This document shows positions 1 to 6,508 of a DNA stretch of 10,604 nucleotides, piece by piece. The first letter of the stretch is position 1. Every line of letters starts with the position of its first letter. A program made the translations under genes and the position numbers. The stretch lies in NCBI GenBank assembly GCA_031550405.1, contig JAVBOP010000053.1, positions 1 through 10,604 on the forward strand. The letters run 5' to 3'. Origin of the DNA: JAVBOP01 sp031550405. GTDB lineage: Bacteria; Bacteroidota; Ignavibacteria; Kapaibacteriales; UBA2268. The notes beneath the pieces were generated by a model. It worked only from the letters and a program-made list of their open reading frames with translations. It ran no database searches and was not told where the DNA came from.

Positions 1-115
1 TCTTTTTGCGCAAAATTTAACCCGTAGAAATTGTAGATAAGTTGTATTTTTTACAAATAATTTCGGATAAAGTACCCTTGCCTGAGCCTGGTGGACCGAG
101 TAATATTGTTATCAT
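1..115 (-). pseudogene. adk: Adenylate kinase, 5' end only, interrupted by an in-frame TAA
   Basis: Adenylate kinase converts ATP and AMP to two ADP in the cytoplasm and is normally essential. Read leftwards from the ATG at 115-113, the product begins MITILLGPPGSGKGT, the P-loop (GxPGSGKGT) typical of the family, and continues to a ...LSTISTG stretch. That is the beginning of the family motif STGD-x-LR, part of the AMP site. The next codon, at 19-17, is TAA, and the same frame then continues ILRKK to the window edge, just as the intact protein would. The stop therefore replaces the acidic residue of STG(D/E)ILR; a single change from GAA (Glu) would produce it. The rest of the gene is outside the window. 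Either this is a decayed second copy or the base is an error; a real null mutation in a sole adk would be surprising. A -7-like box lies at 147-140. The family identification is firm; the status as a pseudogene is less certain. Confidence 0.75.
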
Positions 116-139
116 AAATAAGATATTTAATGAGACATT

Positions 140-147
140 CAAAAATA
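140..147 (-). promoter_or_regulatory. Probable -7 box (TATTTTTG) for adk
   Basis: On the minus strand the sequence TATTTTTG matches the Bacteroidota -7 consensus TAnnTTTG and lies 24 bases before the adk ATG. I found no TTG at the usual distance upstream, so this is a half-site only. The same octamer serves the divergent gene at 273-280. Confidence 0.35.
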
Positions 148-180
148 AGGGCTGCAAGATAAGTGTTTTTCTCTAATTAT

Positions 181-198
181 CAGCAATAAAAATTGCTG
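181..198. repeat. Perfect 7-bp inverted repeat in the adk/exported-protein intergenic region
   Basis: CAGCAAT (181-187) and ATTGCTG (192-198) are exact inverted repeats around an AAAA loop. The repeat sits between two divergent genes, upstream of both predicted -7 boxes, and has no T-run on either strand. An operator is more likely than a terminator, but chance cannot be excluded. The rest of the 116-308 gap is very AT-rich and shows no reading frame that I support. Confidence 0.3.
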
Positions 199-251
199 CG
201 ACGTAATTTTATGAATATTTTTTCATAATCTTTAGATAATACTGCATAGGC

Positions 252-280
252 TTGTATGTTATCAGTTTTTTGTATTTTTG
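252..280 (+). promoter_or_regulatory. Bacteroidota-type promoter for the exported protein at 309
   Basis: TTG at 252-254, an 18-base spacer, and TATTTTTG at 273-280 match the Bacteroidota primary-sigma pattern (TTG about -33, TAnnTTTG about -7). Transcription would begin near 286, giving a leader of about 22 bases. The TTG here could be misread as an upstream start codon in the same frame as the gene. Confidence 0.5.
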
Positions 281-308
281 TAAAGTTTTGGTTTATAAGT
301 ATTTAAAT

Positions 309-1340
309 ATGAAAAAAATACAAATTTTAAGCGCTATACTGCTTTTTACTGCTATAAATTTTCTGCAATTACATAGCGAAAACAAGGATAAAAAAACTCA
401 GTTATATATTGCGCAAATTGTTATAGGACAGGGAATTGATACAGCTTGCTTCCATGAAAGTAAAGTTGTAGCGGCGATGAATTTGATAACAATGCTGACA
501 GATAATTATGAACTGATTTCTGATAGTTTAATTCGCATTGCGGCGGAAAATTTGCCTGAAAAATACAATGCTTTTGATATGGCGAAGCAGTTGAAAGTTG
601 ATAAAATTTTGCTTGTAAAGGTCGAGCAAATAAAAAATATGCTGCGTACTGAGATTTCGCAAATTGCATTGGAAAAGCCCGAAAGCGTTGCTACTGCTGA
701 TGGATTTGCCTTCATGCACTATTTCGATAAAAAGACAAATCAAGCCGTTTATGACCCTTCGCTTGTGGAAAGCATGCAGCGGGCTTTTGCGGCTTTGGAA
801 GGCGATTCTCTCATGTTTATGAAGGAAAACCTGTATGTGCTAAAACCTGATACTAATAAATTAAAAAATATTAATAATCCTTACGCTGTTAAACCAGCGC
901 CTTTATTGGTAATTGGCGGAATTGAATTTGAAAATGAAACTCCGATATTCAGGCAAGAAATTTTTGATAACGATTTAATAAGAAGCTATGAAATAGCCGA
1001 AACGATTTTTGAAATTGCCGCTAAATCCAATGATTGGGTTACTTTTGATATTGCCTCCCGCGATGAATTGTATTCTTTTTTCAATATTTATGGAATAGAA
1101 AACAATCTTGCCTTATCGTTAGCGGAACTCTCTGTTTTACAGCGGTTTGGCATAAATCATTACATTTCAGGCAAACTAAAAGTTATAGATTCTGAACTGC
1201 AAATAACTTTAACTTTAAACAGAATCAATAAAAATGATATTGAAAAAATAGCTGTGATTAGCGAAAAATTATTAAAAGACGACAAGAAGGAAATGTTAGC
1301 GATAACAAAATCTCTAACAAAAAAGTTACTGAAAATGTAA
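309..1340 (+). CDS. Exported protein of unknown function with two similar alpha/beta modules
   Basis: I do not recognise a named family. The ATG at 309 is chosen because it begins a classic signal peptide: MKK, a hydrophobic core (residues 4-21), then LHSENK. The in-frame TTG at 252 falls in the promoter. The mature part seems to hold two modules, about residues 30-118 and 197-305. Each runs from a strand-like start (QLYIAQIVIG; APLLVIGGIEF), through a helix and a NYELISDSL or WVTFDIASRDEL segment, to a long helix followed by a hydrophobic strand (LKVDKILLVKVEQI; FGINHYISGKLKVI). This layout recalls the periplasmic alpha/beta domains of CsgG, FlgO and TolB-N proteins, which bind partners at the cell envelope; that comparison is inference. 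There is no lipobox cysteine, so the product is probably periplasmic and soluble. Codon use is strongly AT-biased, like most of the window. Confidence 0.8.
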   Translation: MKKIQILSAILLFTAINFLQLHSENKDKKTQLYIAQIVIGQGIDTACFHESKVVAAMNLITMLTDNYELISDSLIRIAAENLPEKYNAFDMAKQLKVDKILLVKVEQIKNMLRTEISQIALEKPESVATADGFAFMHYFDKKTNQAVYDPSLVESMQRAFAALEGDSLMFMKENLYVLKPDTNKLKNINNPYAVKPAPLLVIGGIEFENETPIFRQEIFDNDLIRSYEIAETIFEIAAKSNDWVTFDIASRDELYSFFNIYGIENNLALSLAELSVLQRFGINHYISGKLKVIDSELQITLTLNRINKNDIEKIAVISEKLLKDDKKEMLAITKSLTKKLLKM

Positions 1341-1348
1341 TATGTTTG
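1341..1348 (+). promoter_or_regulatory. Possible -7 box (TATGTTTG) upstream of sdaA
   Basis: TATGTTTG matches TAnnTTTG and begins just after the TAA of the preceding gene. No TTG lies 17-23 bases upstream. If used, the sdaA leader would be about 100 bases. The gap 1349-1458 holds no other site that I can support. Confidence 0.2.
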
Positions 1349-1458
1349 GTCAGAAAATTACTAATCATTTTTTTTCTATCTGTTCAAATTTCATACAATA
1401 CTTCGGGCAATAATACTTCATCTTATGCTGTTATTTAGCAACAAATTCATAAGGATAT

Positions 1459-2649
1459 ATGGAAAGCATCAAAAAAATATACAAGACAGGCTATGGTCCT
1501 TCGAGCAGCCATACGATGGGTCCCTTTCATGCGGCAGCCCAATTCAAGAAGCAATTCCCAAATGCCGAATCCTACAGAACAACATTATATGGCAGCCTTG
1601 CACTGACTGGCAAAGGGCATTTGACAGATCAAGCGATAATAAAGGCATTCGGCAAGACGCCATGCGAGATTGTATGGAAATATGACGAGACTCTACCTTT
1701 TCATCCCAATGCAATGCAATTTGAAGCATTGGATGATGCACGGCAAGTAACAGCAAAAGCAACGGCTTATAGCGTTGGAGGCGGTGATATCGTTGAGGAA
1801 AATGGCACAGTTCCCCGACAGGATATATATGAGATGAATGAGCTTGCCGACATTCTGGCTTGGAGTAATGAGACAGGAAAAAGTTATTGGGAGTATGTGC
1901 TGGAGGTCGAGGATAGCGACATTATGGATTATTTGAACGAGGTATGGAAGGCAATGCAGGCGGGCATTCGGCGCGGCTTGGAGACAGAGGGTGTGTTGCC
2001 GGGAGGGCTTGGATTGCAGCGCAAAGCTTCCTCTTATATGGTGAAAGGCGAGGGCTATAAGGATTCTCTCAAAAGCCGCTCCTTTTTATTTGCATACGCC
2101 CTTGCGACGGCTGAGGAAAATGCCGCTGGCGGTCTCATCGTAACTGCTCCGACATGTGGCTCTGCAGGTGTTTTGCCTGCGGTGCTATACCATTTGCAAA
2201 CTCGGCATGATTTCACCGATACGCGCATCTTGCGGGCATTGGCAACGGCAGGGCTTATAGCGAATATTATAAAGGAACATGCCTCAATTTCGGGCGCAGT
2301 GGTTGGCTGTCAGGGTGAGATTGGGAGTGCTTGCGCAATGGCATCTGCTGCTGCATGTCAAATGTTTGGCGGCAGTGCAGCGCAAATAGAATATGCGGCG
2401 GAAATGGGACTGGAGCATCACTTGGGTTTGACATGCGATCCCGTGGCTGGTTTGGTACAGATCCCGTGCATAGAACGCTGTGCATTTGCAGCGGCTCGTG
2501 CCTTGAACTGCAACATGTTTGCGATGCTGTCTGATGGTAAGCACCGCGTGCATTTCGATAAGGTAGTAGCAACCATGAGGCAAACAGGTAAAGATTTACC
2601 CAGTCTATATAAAGAAACTTCACAAGGCGGTTTAGCAAAATTTTATTAA
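1459..2649 (+). CDS. sdaA: L-serine ammonia-lyase (L-serine dehydratase), iron-sulfur single-chain type
   Basis: This enzyme deaminates L-serine to pyruvate and ammonia in the cytoplasm using an oxygen-sensitive [4Fe-4S] cluster. The 396-residue product has the beta domain first, with the hallmark GPSSSHTMGP at residues 13-22, and then the alpha domain with PTCGSAGVLP (231-240), GCQGEIGSACAMA (283-295) and TCDPVAGLVQIPCIERC (325-341). C284, C326 and C337 show the 42- and 11-residue spacing of the cluster cysteines known in this family (343/385/396 in the Legionella enzyme). The length is shorter than the roughly 454 residues of E. coli SdaA, and no cysteine lies at the extreme C-terminus. The start is supported by AAGGA at 1451-1455, although the spacing is only three bases. 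Composition stands out: the 60 bases at 1921-1980 contain 31 G/C, against 11 at 1201-1260 in the gene before, and GAG/GGC/GCG codons are common. This suggests recent acquisition. It converges with the phosphatase gene; no clear terminator is seen in 2650-2760. Confidence 0.95.
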   Translation: MESIKKIYKTGYGPSSSHTMGPFHAAAQFKKQFPNAESYRTTLYGSLALTGKGHLTDQAIIKAFGKTPCEIVWKYDETLPFHPNAMQFEALDDARQVTAKATAYSVGGGDIVEENGTVPRQDIYEMNELADILAWSNETGKSYWEYVLEVEDSDIMDYLNEVWKAMQAGIRRGLETEGVLPGGLGLQRKASSYMVKGEGYKDSLKSRSFLFAYALATAEENAAGGLIVTAPTCGSAGVLPAVLYHLQTRHDFTDTRILRALATAGLIANIIKEHASISGAVVGCQGEIGSACAMASAAACQMFGGSAAQIEYAAEMGLEHHLGLTCDPVAGLVQIPCIERCAFAAARALNCNMFAMLSDGKHRVHFDKVVATMRQTGKDLPSLYKETSQGGLAKFY

Positions 2650-2760
2650 GATATAATTATATAATTTGCAATTACTCTTTTTAAAGCTAGTTAAAGAATG
2701 AGCATACATGTTAATAAAAAAACAATGGCTTTTATTCTATATGCAATATGATGATTATTT

Positions 2761-3318
2761 TTATAATTTTTGCTTGTTAAACTTATTGTAGCAATACATG
2801 GTTAAGTTATAAATGAAAAAGCCAATTGCCACGCCCAATACCCAACCGCAAAATACGTCCAGAGGATAATGCACGCCAACATAAATACGTGAAAAACCAA
2901 CAGATATGGCGATAAATGGCAACCAATATTTATGATTTCTATAGAATAGTGATATGACGGTTACAACCATCATACTATTTGAAGCATGGCTTGAGGGGAA
3001 AGATTTTCCTGCACCGCAGTGAACCAGCAGATTTAAATCCAGCAATGTGTGGCATGGACGCGGACGCATAACTAAATTTTTTATTAAGTTGCTGCTGGTC
3101 TGGTCGCATATTATTACACCAAGCACAAGTGCGATTATACAAAGCCTGCCATTGGTGCCGCATTTGAAAAATTGATAAAGCATGAATGCGGTAATAATTG
3201 GTATCCACGTTATTGTATTAGTAATTACAGGCATTATCATATCAAAAAGCGAATTGGATAATTCTTTGTTGATTGCATAAAAGAGTGATAAATCCAGGCT
3301 TAAAATTTGGTCTAACAT
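2761..3318 (-). CDS. PAP2-family membrane phosphatase
   Basis: This is an integral membrane phosphatase of the type 2 phosphatidic acid phosphatase family. Members remove phosphate from lipid pyrophosphates such as undecaprenyl-PP or from phosphatidylglycerol phosphate; the substrate here cannot be told. All three catalytic motifs are visible in order: KNLVMRPRP (KX6RP), FPSSHAS (the PSGH motif with Ser for Gly) and SRIYVGVHYPLDV (SRxxxxxHxxxD). Several hydrophobic segments surround them. I place the start at the ATG at 3318 (MLDQILSLDLSLF), giving 185 residues and the usual N-terminus of the family. A longer frame from a TTG at 3354 is possible, but that TTG is part of the predicted -7 box. 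The gene is divergent from the SIMPL gene and convergent with sdaA. Confidence 0.88.
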   Translation of the reverse strand: MLDQILSLDLSLFYAINKELSNSLFDMIMPVITNTITWIPIITAFMLYQFFKCGTNGRLCIIALVLGVIICDQTSSNLIKNLVMRPRPCHTLLDLNLLVHCGAGKSFPSSHASNSMMVVTVISLFYRNHKYWLPFIAISVGFSRIYVGVHYPLDVFCGWVLGVAIGFFIYNLTMYCYNKFNKQKL

Positions 3319-3351
3319 TACTTCGTTATTAGGCTTTAAAAATAGATATCT

Positions 3352-3381
3352 CAAAAATACGTCTTATATCTCTAATTTCAA
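3352..3381 (-). promoter_or_regulatory. Bacteroidota-type promoter for the PAP2 phosphatase
   Basis: On the minus strand: TTG (3381-3379), a 19-base spacer, then TATTTTTG (3359-3352). Transcription would start near 3346, about 28 bases before the ATG at 3318. This site decides the start codon, because the alternative TTG start lies inside the -7 box. For the divergent SIMPL gene no comparable box was found. Confidence 0.55.
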
Positions 3382-3400
3382 AATTTCAAAGACTAACTTT

Positions 3401-4156
3401 ATGAACAACGAAACCCCAAAACACAATTCAAACAAACCCATAAATACAGCTGTAATTATGCTCGGATTATTTTTGATGCTCGGATTAATAGTATCTGGAA
3501 TACTCATAGGTGGCGGTATTGGCAAGCTAAATTCAGGTTCCACAATTTCGGTAAAAGGATATGCGGAAAAAGATATTGTATCCGATTTTGCTACGTGGAC
3601 TTGTAACGTAACCATCGTTTCTACAACATTGCAGGAAGGATACGATGAAATAAAAATTAAAACGCAGCGTGTTTTAGAATATTTGGAAAAGAATGGACTG
3701 GCGATAAATGACATTAAAGTTGAAATGCTAAATAATTTTCCTGAGTATGAATACATGCCCAATGGCGGCTCCCGGCAGACAGGATATAAGTTTACTCAAG
3801 CTTTTTCCACTCAATCCAAGGATATAGATAAAATCACACGAATTGCAGAAAAATCGCAGGAATTGATACGAGAAGGCATCGCATTTAATTCGTTGCCGCC
3901 GCAATATTTATATACCAAATTGGATGATTTGAAAATCGCAATGCTCGGCGAGGCTACAGCAGATGCCAAAAATCGTGCTGAACAGATAGCAAAAACAGGG
4001 GGTAACAAAATCACCAAGATCAGGTCTGCCCAACAAGGTGTTTTTCAGATAACTCCAAGAAATTCCACAGAAATCAATGATTACGGAATGAATGATACAT
4101 ATTCCATAGAAAAAACAATTAAATCTGTTGTAACCGCCACATATTTTTTAGAATAA
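3401..4156 (+). CDS. SIMPL-domain (YggE/COG2859-like) membrane-anchored protein
   Basis: The 251-residue product has a short polar N-terminus, one transmembrane helix at about residues 17-41 (INTAVIMLGLFLMLGL and onward), then a SIMPL domain that should lie outside the cytoplasmic membrane. Family features include SISVKGYAEKDIVSDFATW-like opening residues (here ISVKGYAEKDIVSDFATWTC), the LEYLEKNGLAINDIKVE helix-strand, and the late ...AKNRAEQIAKTGGNKITKI segment. SIMPL proteins (YggE, BP26) have no agreed biochemical activity; links to oxidative stress and membrane assemblies are reported for relatives. The ATG at 3401 has no Shine-Dalgarno sequence, which is usual in Bacteroidota. The gene stands alone on this strand. 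Its end converges with a small minus-strand frame at 4188. Confidence 0.85.
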   Translation: MNNETPKHNSNKPINTAVIMLGLFLMLGLIVSGILIGGGIGKLNSGSTISVKGYAEKDIVSDFATWTCNVTIVSTTLQEGYDEIKIKTQRVLEYLEKNGLAINDIKVEMLNNFPEYEYMPNGGSRQTGYKFTQAFSTQSKDIDKITRIAEKSQELIREGIAFNSLPPQYLYTKLDDLKIAMLGEATADAKNRAEQIAKTGGNKITKIRSAQQGVFQITPRNSTEINDYGMNDTYSIEKTIKSVVTATYFLE

Positions 4157-4187
4157 TAAAATTCTTGATGAAGTCATCTCAATTCTT

Positions 4188-4343
4188 TTAATCCGTGTAT
4201 TTTTTTATCCAGCTTTTATATTTCAAAGTATACGTATAAAGTCCGTGTGAAAATGGAAATCCGTCTGAATATCCAAGATTTTTTGCAATTCTTCGCTCGA
4301 AAGACGAGATAAGGTGGGCAATTTTTTCATAAACAAATATCAT
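4188..4343 (-). CDS. Possible small protein of 51 residues, unknown
   Basis: An ATG at 4343-4341 opens a 51-codon frame ending in TAA at 4190-4188. The predicted peptide starts MIFVYEKIAHLISSFERR and continues with GYSDGFPFSHGLYTYT and a basic tail, a composition that looks protein-like rather than random AT-rich translation. A TAG lies four codons upstream, so the frame is closed on both sides. No Shine-Dalgarno sequence or clear TAnnTTTG box is present, and the gene lies beyond the hpf terminator. It may be a real small gene or the C-terminal relic of a larger one. Apart from this frame, the 4157-4440 stretch shows nothing that I can support. Confidence 0.3.
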   Translation of the reverse strand: MIFVYEKIAHLISSFERRIAKNLGYSDGFPFSHGLYTYTLKYKSWIKKYTD

Positions 4344-4440
4344 GCCAGTATTCTAAAAAATAATTTATAATTTTACAAAGTAAGTATATATTTGACAACA
4401 GCTGAGAATTATATCATAAACTTTCTTCATTAAAATGATA

Positions 4441-4470
4441 AAAAAAAGCGGCTGATTTGAAGGCAGCCGC
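4441..4470 (-). terminator. Intrinsic terminator of the nadE-regulator-lysE-hpf gene row
   Basis: Minus strand: GCGGCTG (4470-4464), a nine-base loop, CAGCCGC (4454-4448), then seven T residues (4447-4441). The 7-bp GC-rich stem plus T-run begins nine bases after the hpf stop. Confidence 0.9.
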
Positions 4471-4478
4471 AATTTAAA

Positions 4479-4772
4479 TTAAGTTCGAAGGTTTGTTTGT
4501 TTAGTTTTGTGTTTTTGAATTTGTCTGACAATTTTATCAGCCGCTAAATTCAAACTCTTATGAAAATCATCACTTGATTCTTTTGCTGCAAGAGTTGCTC
4601 CTTGTAAATGTACTGTCATTTGGACAATTTTTTCATTGTCATTAATAAATTCAACATTTGTACTGATAATTCCATCGCTAAATTTTTGGAATCCTGCAGC
4701 TAAATTTTCGGCAGTTGAATGAAGGTCGGGATGATGACCTTTGAAATGTCTGAAAGTTACTTGAGTTTGCAT
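4479..4772 (-). CDS. hpf: Short ribosome hibernation-promoting factor (HPF/RaiA/sigma-54 modulation family)
   Basis: Members bind the 30S subunit in the tRNA/mRNA channel and silence ribosomes during starvation. The product is 97 residues, the length of the short, single-domain form. It shows the beta-alpha-beta-beta-beta-alpha pattern of the family: TQVTFRHFKG, an amphipathic helix (LHSTAENLAAGFQKF), ISTNVEFINDNEKIVQMTVHL, then the DDFHKSLNLAADKIVRQIQKHK helix typical of HPF. The lysine-rich end fits rRNA contact. There is no C-terminal dimerisation domain of the long-HPF type. The start is supported by AAGAGG five bases before the ATG. It is 59 bases behind lysE and ends at the terminator, so it is probably the last gene of the row. 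Confidence 0.85.
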   Translation of the reverse strand: MQTQVTFRHFKGHHPDLHSTAENLAAGFQKFSDGIISTNVEFINDNEKIVQMTVHLQGATLAAKESSDDFHKSLNLAADKIVRQIQKHKTKQTNLRT

Positions 4773-4831
4773 AATAGCCTCTTACTCTAAACAATTAAAA
4801 AATATATGGTAAAATATAGAAATGAATTTTG

Positions 4832-5545
4832 CTATGCTTTAACCAATCTAAATAAGTACGTCCAATTGGTCATAATTGTAACTTTATATGCCAAGAATCC
4901 AGCAAAAAAGATATAAAGCAAGCCTCCAATTTTTTTTATTCTATAAATCCATAACTCAGATAGTAGATGTTTATTCCTGTGAATTATTGTAGACAAAGTG
5001 AAAAGCCACAAAAAATTTCCAGTTCCAAACGCAATTGCAAATGTAAAATTATCAAACAAATTGTCGGAAATCAAACCTAATGACTTTATTTGCAAGAAGA
5101 TATATGTCAGTGCCGGAATGAAAGTGGGATTCGTAATATTTGTACCAGAAACGAATGCTCCCAGTAAAAACGGCTTGTTTTCAAAAAAACTGGATAGTTT
5201 TCCTATAAAATTATTTTTTTTATAGCTGTCATTATTGTTGTTATTGGATTTGACCAAACAAAATATGCCATAAATTATAAACAATATTATTATTAAGAAC
5301 CGCATTACAAGCATAAAAATCGGATGCCTGTCGCCAAAACATAAGAACATGTCAAATACAGCGCTTGCCGCCATTGCGGCGAGTATGCCGAAGAATATAT
5401 CAACAACTCCAGAGCCCGCAGCATAATATGCCAAAGACCGCTTGCCTTTGTTTAAAGTTATATTCATGGCGGACACGCCGACAGGTCCGGGCGGCATTGC
5501 TAAAACATAACCTAACAATAATCCTACAATTACAGAAATAAACAT
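4832..5545 (-). CDS. LysE/RhtB-family transporter
   Basis: This is an inner-membrane exporter of the LysE superfamily, whose members move amino acids or related small solutes out of the cell; the substrate cannot be read from the sequence. The 237-residue product starts with a membrane helix and the family motif LAMPPGPVGVSA (15-26), followed by a glycine-rich helix with an acidic residue (AYYAAGSGVVDIFFGI). About six hydrophobic segments are visible, as usual for LysE. The stretch GTNITNPTFIPALTYIF corresponds to the conserved mid-protein NP segment. A low-complexity run of asparagines (KSNNNNNDS) lies in the loop after the third helix. The gene stops with TAG, the only intact gene here to do so. 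It follows the small HTH gene by 20 bases; the leader is one of the two copies of the duplicated 21-base segment. Confidence 0.85.
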   Translation of the reverse strand: MFISVIVGLLLGYVLAMPPGPVGVSAMNITLNKGKRSLAYYAAGSGVVDIFFGILAAMAASAVFDMFLCFGDRHPIFMLVMRFLIIILFIIYGIFCLVKSNNNNNDSYKKNNFIGKLSSFFENKPFLLGAFVSGTNITNPTFIPALTYIFLQIKSLGLISDNLFDNFTFAIAFGTGNFLWLFTLSTIIHRNKHLLSELWIYRIKKIGGLLYIFFAGFLAYKVTIMTNWTYLFRLVKA

Positions 5546-5547
5546 TT

Positions 5548-6057
5548 ATTAATTTTTATTCATAATTACCGCAAAAAGCCTTTCTTCAATTTCTTTGCAG
5601 AGTACAGCATGAGCGAAACGACATTGTTAACTCCAACTTTTCGCATAATATTATAGCGGTGAGATTCCACAGTTCTTGTAGATATTGAAAGCTCCTCTGC
5701 TATTTCAGAACTTTTTTTCCCTTGTGCAACGAGGGCTAATACTTCCTGCTCTCTCTCTGTAAGAGAAACTTTTTTTGTTTTGTTTTCTTTAGTTCGTTTC
5801 ATATTAATTTTTATTCATAATTATTGCATAAAGCTCTTTTTCGAGAGATTTGCAGAGTACAGCATGAGCGAAACGACATTGTTAACTCCAACTTTTTGCA
5901 TAATATTATAGCGGTGAGATTCCACAGTTCTAATGGATATTGAAAGCTCTTCCGCTATTTCAGAACTCTTTTTGCCTTGTGCAACAAGATTTAATATTTC
6001 CTGCTCTCTTCTCGTAAGAGAAACCGTTTCTGTTCTGTTTTCTTCGATTCGTCTCAA
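5548..6057. repeat. Tandem 255-bp direct duplication covering the regulator's HTH domain and its 3' flank
   Basis: Copy A is 5548-5802 and copy B is 5803-6057; they abut exactly. By hand count they differ at about 37 of 255 positions with no gaps (about 85% identical). The first 21 bases, which are non-coding 3' flank, and a block of about 48 bases coding for the second half of the HTH are identical. The unit is 85 codons long, so frame is kept. Copy B is the 3' end of the response regulator gene plus its flank; copy A is the complete HTH-only gene. Copy A's ATG aligns with a TTG (Leu) codon in the linker of the full-length regulator. Confidence 0.9.
5566..5802 (-). CDS. Free-standing LuxR/NarL-type HTH protein (duplicate of the adjacent regulator's DNA-binding domain)
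   Basis: The 78-residue product is only a LuxR-type helix-turn-helix: SLTEREQEVLALVAQGKKSS, then IAEELSIS and the recognition helix TVESHRYNIM, then KVGVNNVVSLMLYSAKKL. It has no receiver domain. It matches the C-terminal 78 residues of the response regulator directly upstream; the recognition helix is identical, so the same DNA sites should be bound. By family knowledge, an isolated NarL-type HTH is freed from receiver inhibition but also lacks receiver-driven dimerisation. It could be a constitutive activator, a competitor, or inert. The ATG at 5802 replaces a linker Leu codon; no Shine-Dalgarno sequence precedes it. Gaps to its neighbours are 18 and 20 bases, so it is likely co-transcribed. 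The preserved frame and mainly conservative differences favour a kept gene over a relic. Confidence 0.75.
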   Translation of the reverse strand: MKRTKENKTKKVSLTEREQEVLALVAQGKKSSEIAEELSISTRTVESHRYNIMRKVGVNNVVSLMLYSAKKLKKGFLR

Positions 6058-6498
6058 ATCGCTATTTAATATGTCAAGTATTGACTGAGAAAAAACACGT
6101 TCGCCTGTAATAACTTTTTCTATTGCATCTACAAGCTCCTGTGCAGAAATATCCTTAGCAAGAAAACCATCTGCACCTGCTTGCAGTGCTACTCTAATAT
6201 TCTCCGGATCTCTAAAAGAAGAAAGCATTATGACAAATGTGTTTGGATATTTTTCCTTGATGATTCTTGTGGCTTCTATGCCATCCATGACAGGCATTTG
6301 TATGTCACACAATAGCAAATTAGGTTGATAGTATTCAACAAGGTCAATAGCCTCTTTGCCATTTTTGCCTTTGCCAAGTATTTTGAAAGCAGCATTTGTT
6401 GAAAGTTGTCGCTGAATGCCCGCAAGCAGTAGTTCGTGATCATCAACCACGACTATTGTCAAAGGATTTGCTTTGTTATAAATATCATAAAAATCCAT
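5821..6498 (-). CDS. NarL/FixJ-family two-component response regulator
   Basis: This is a cytoplasmic transcription regulator of 225 residues. The receiver domain (about 13-135) carries the acidic pair D19/D20, phospho-acceptor D65 in LLLCDIQMPVMDG, S93 and K115 (GFLAKD), so it should be phosphorylated by a histidine kinase. A linker (136-157) leads to a LuxR-type HTH (158-215) with recognition helix TVESHRYNIM. No histidine kinase is in the window, so the partner is elsewhere. The ATG at 6498 is preceded by AAGGG, which overlaps the nadE stop; the gap to nadE is only ten bases, so the two are almost certainly co-transcribed. The last 78 codons are duplicated as the next gene. The regulated genes cannot be told; autoregulation of this row is possible. 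Confidence 0.93.
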   Translation of the reverse strand: MDFYDIYNKANPLTIVVVDDHELLLAGIQRQLSTNAAFKILGKGKNGKEAIDLVEYYQPNLLLCDIQMPVMDGIEATRIIKEKYPNTFVIMLSSFRDPENIRVALQAGADGFLAKDISAQELVDAIEKVITGERVFSQSILDILNSDLRRIEENRTETVSLTRREQEILNLVAQGKKSSEIAEELSISIRTVESHRYNIMQKVGVNNVVSLMLYSANLSKKSFMQ

Positions 6499-6508
6499 GT
6501 TAAAACCC

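Noticed and set aside
2267..2638. Two minus-strand open frames of 99 and 123 codons
   Set aside because: They are antisense to the conserved cluster-binding part of sdaA and arise from its higher G+C codon use.
3319..3354. Longer PAP2 start at a TTG (12 extra residues)
   Set aside because: That TTG is the end of the predicted -7 box TATTTTTG, and the family starts close to the ATG at 3318.
4164..4181. Imperfect palindrome after the SIMPL gene (GATGA/TCATC)
   Set aside because: The loop would be two bases, the stem is AT-rich and the T-run is weak; not a convincing terminator.
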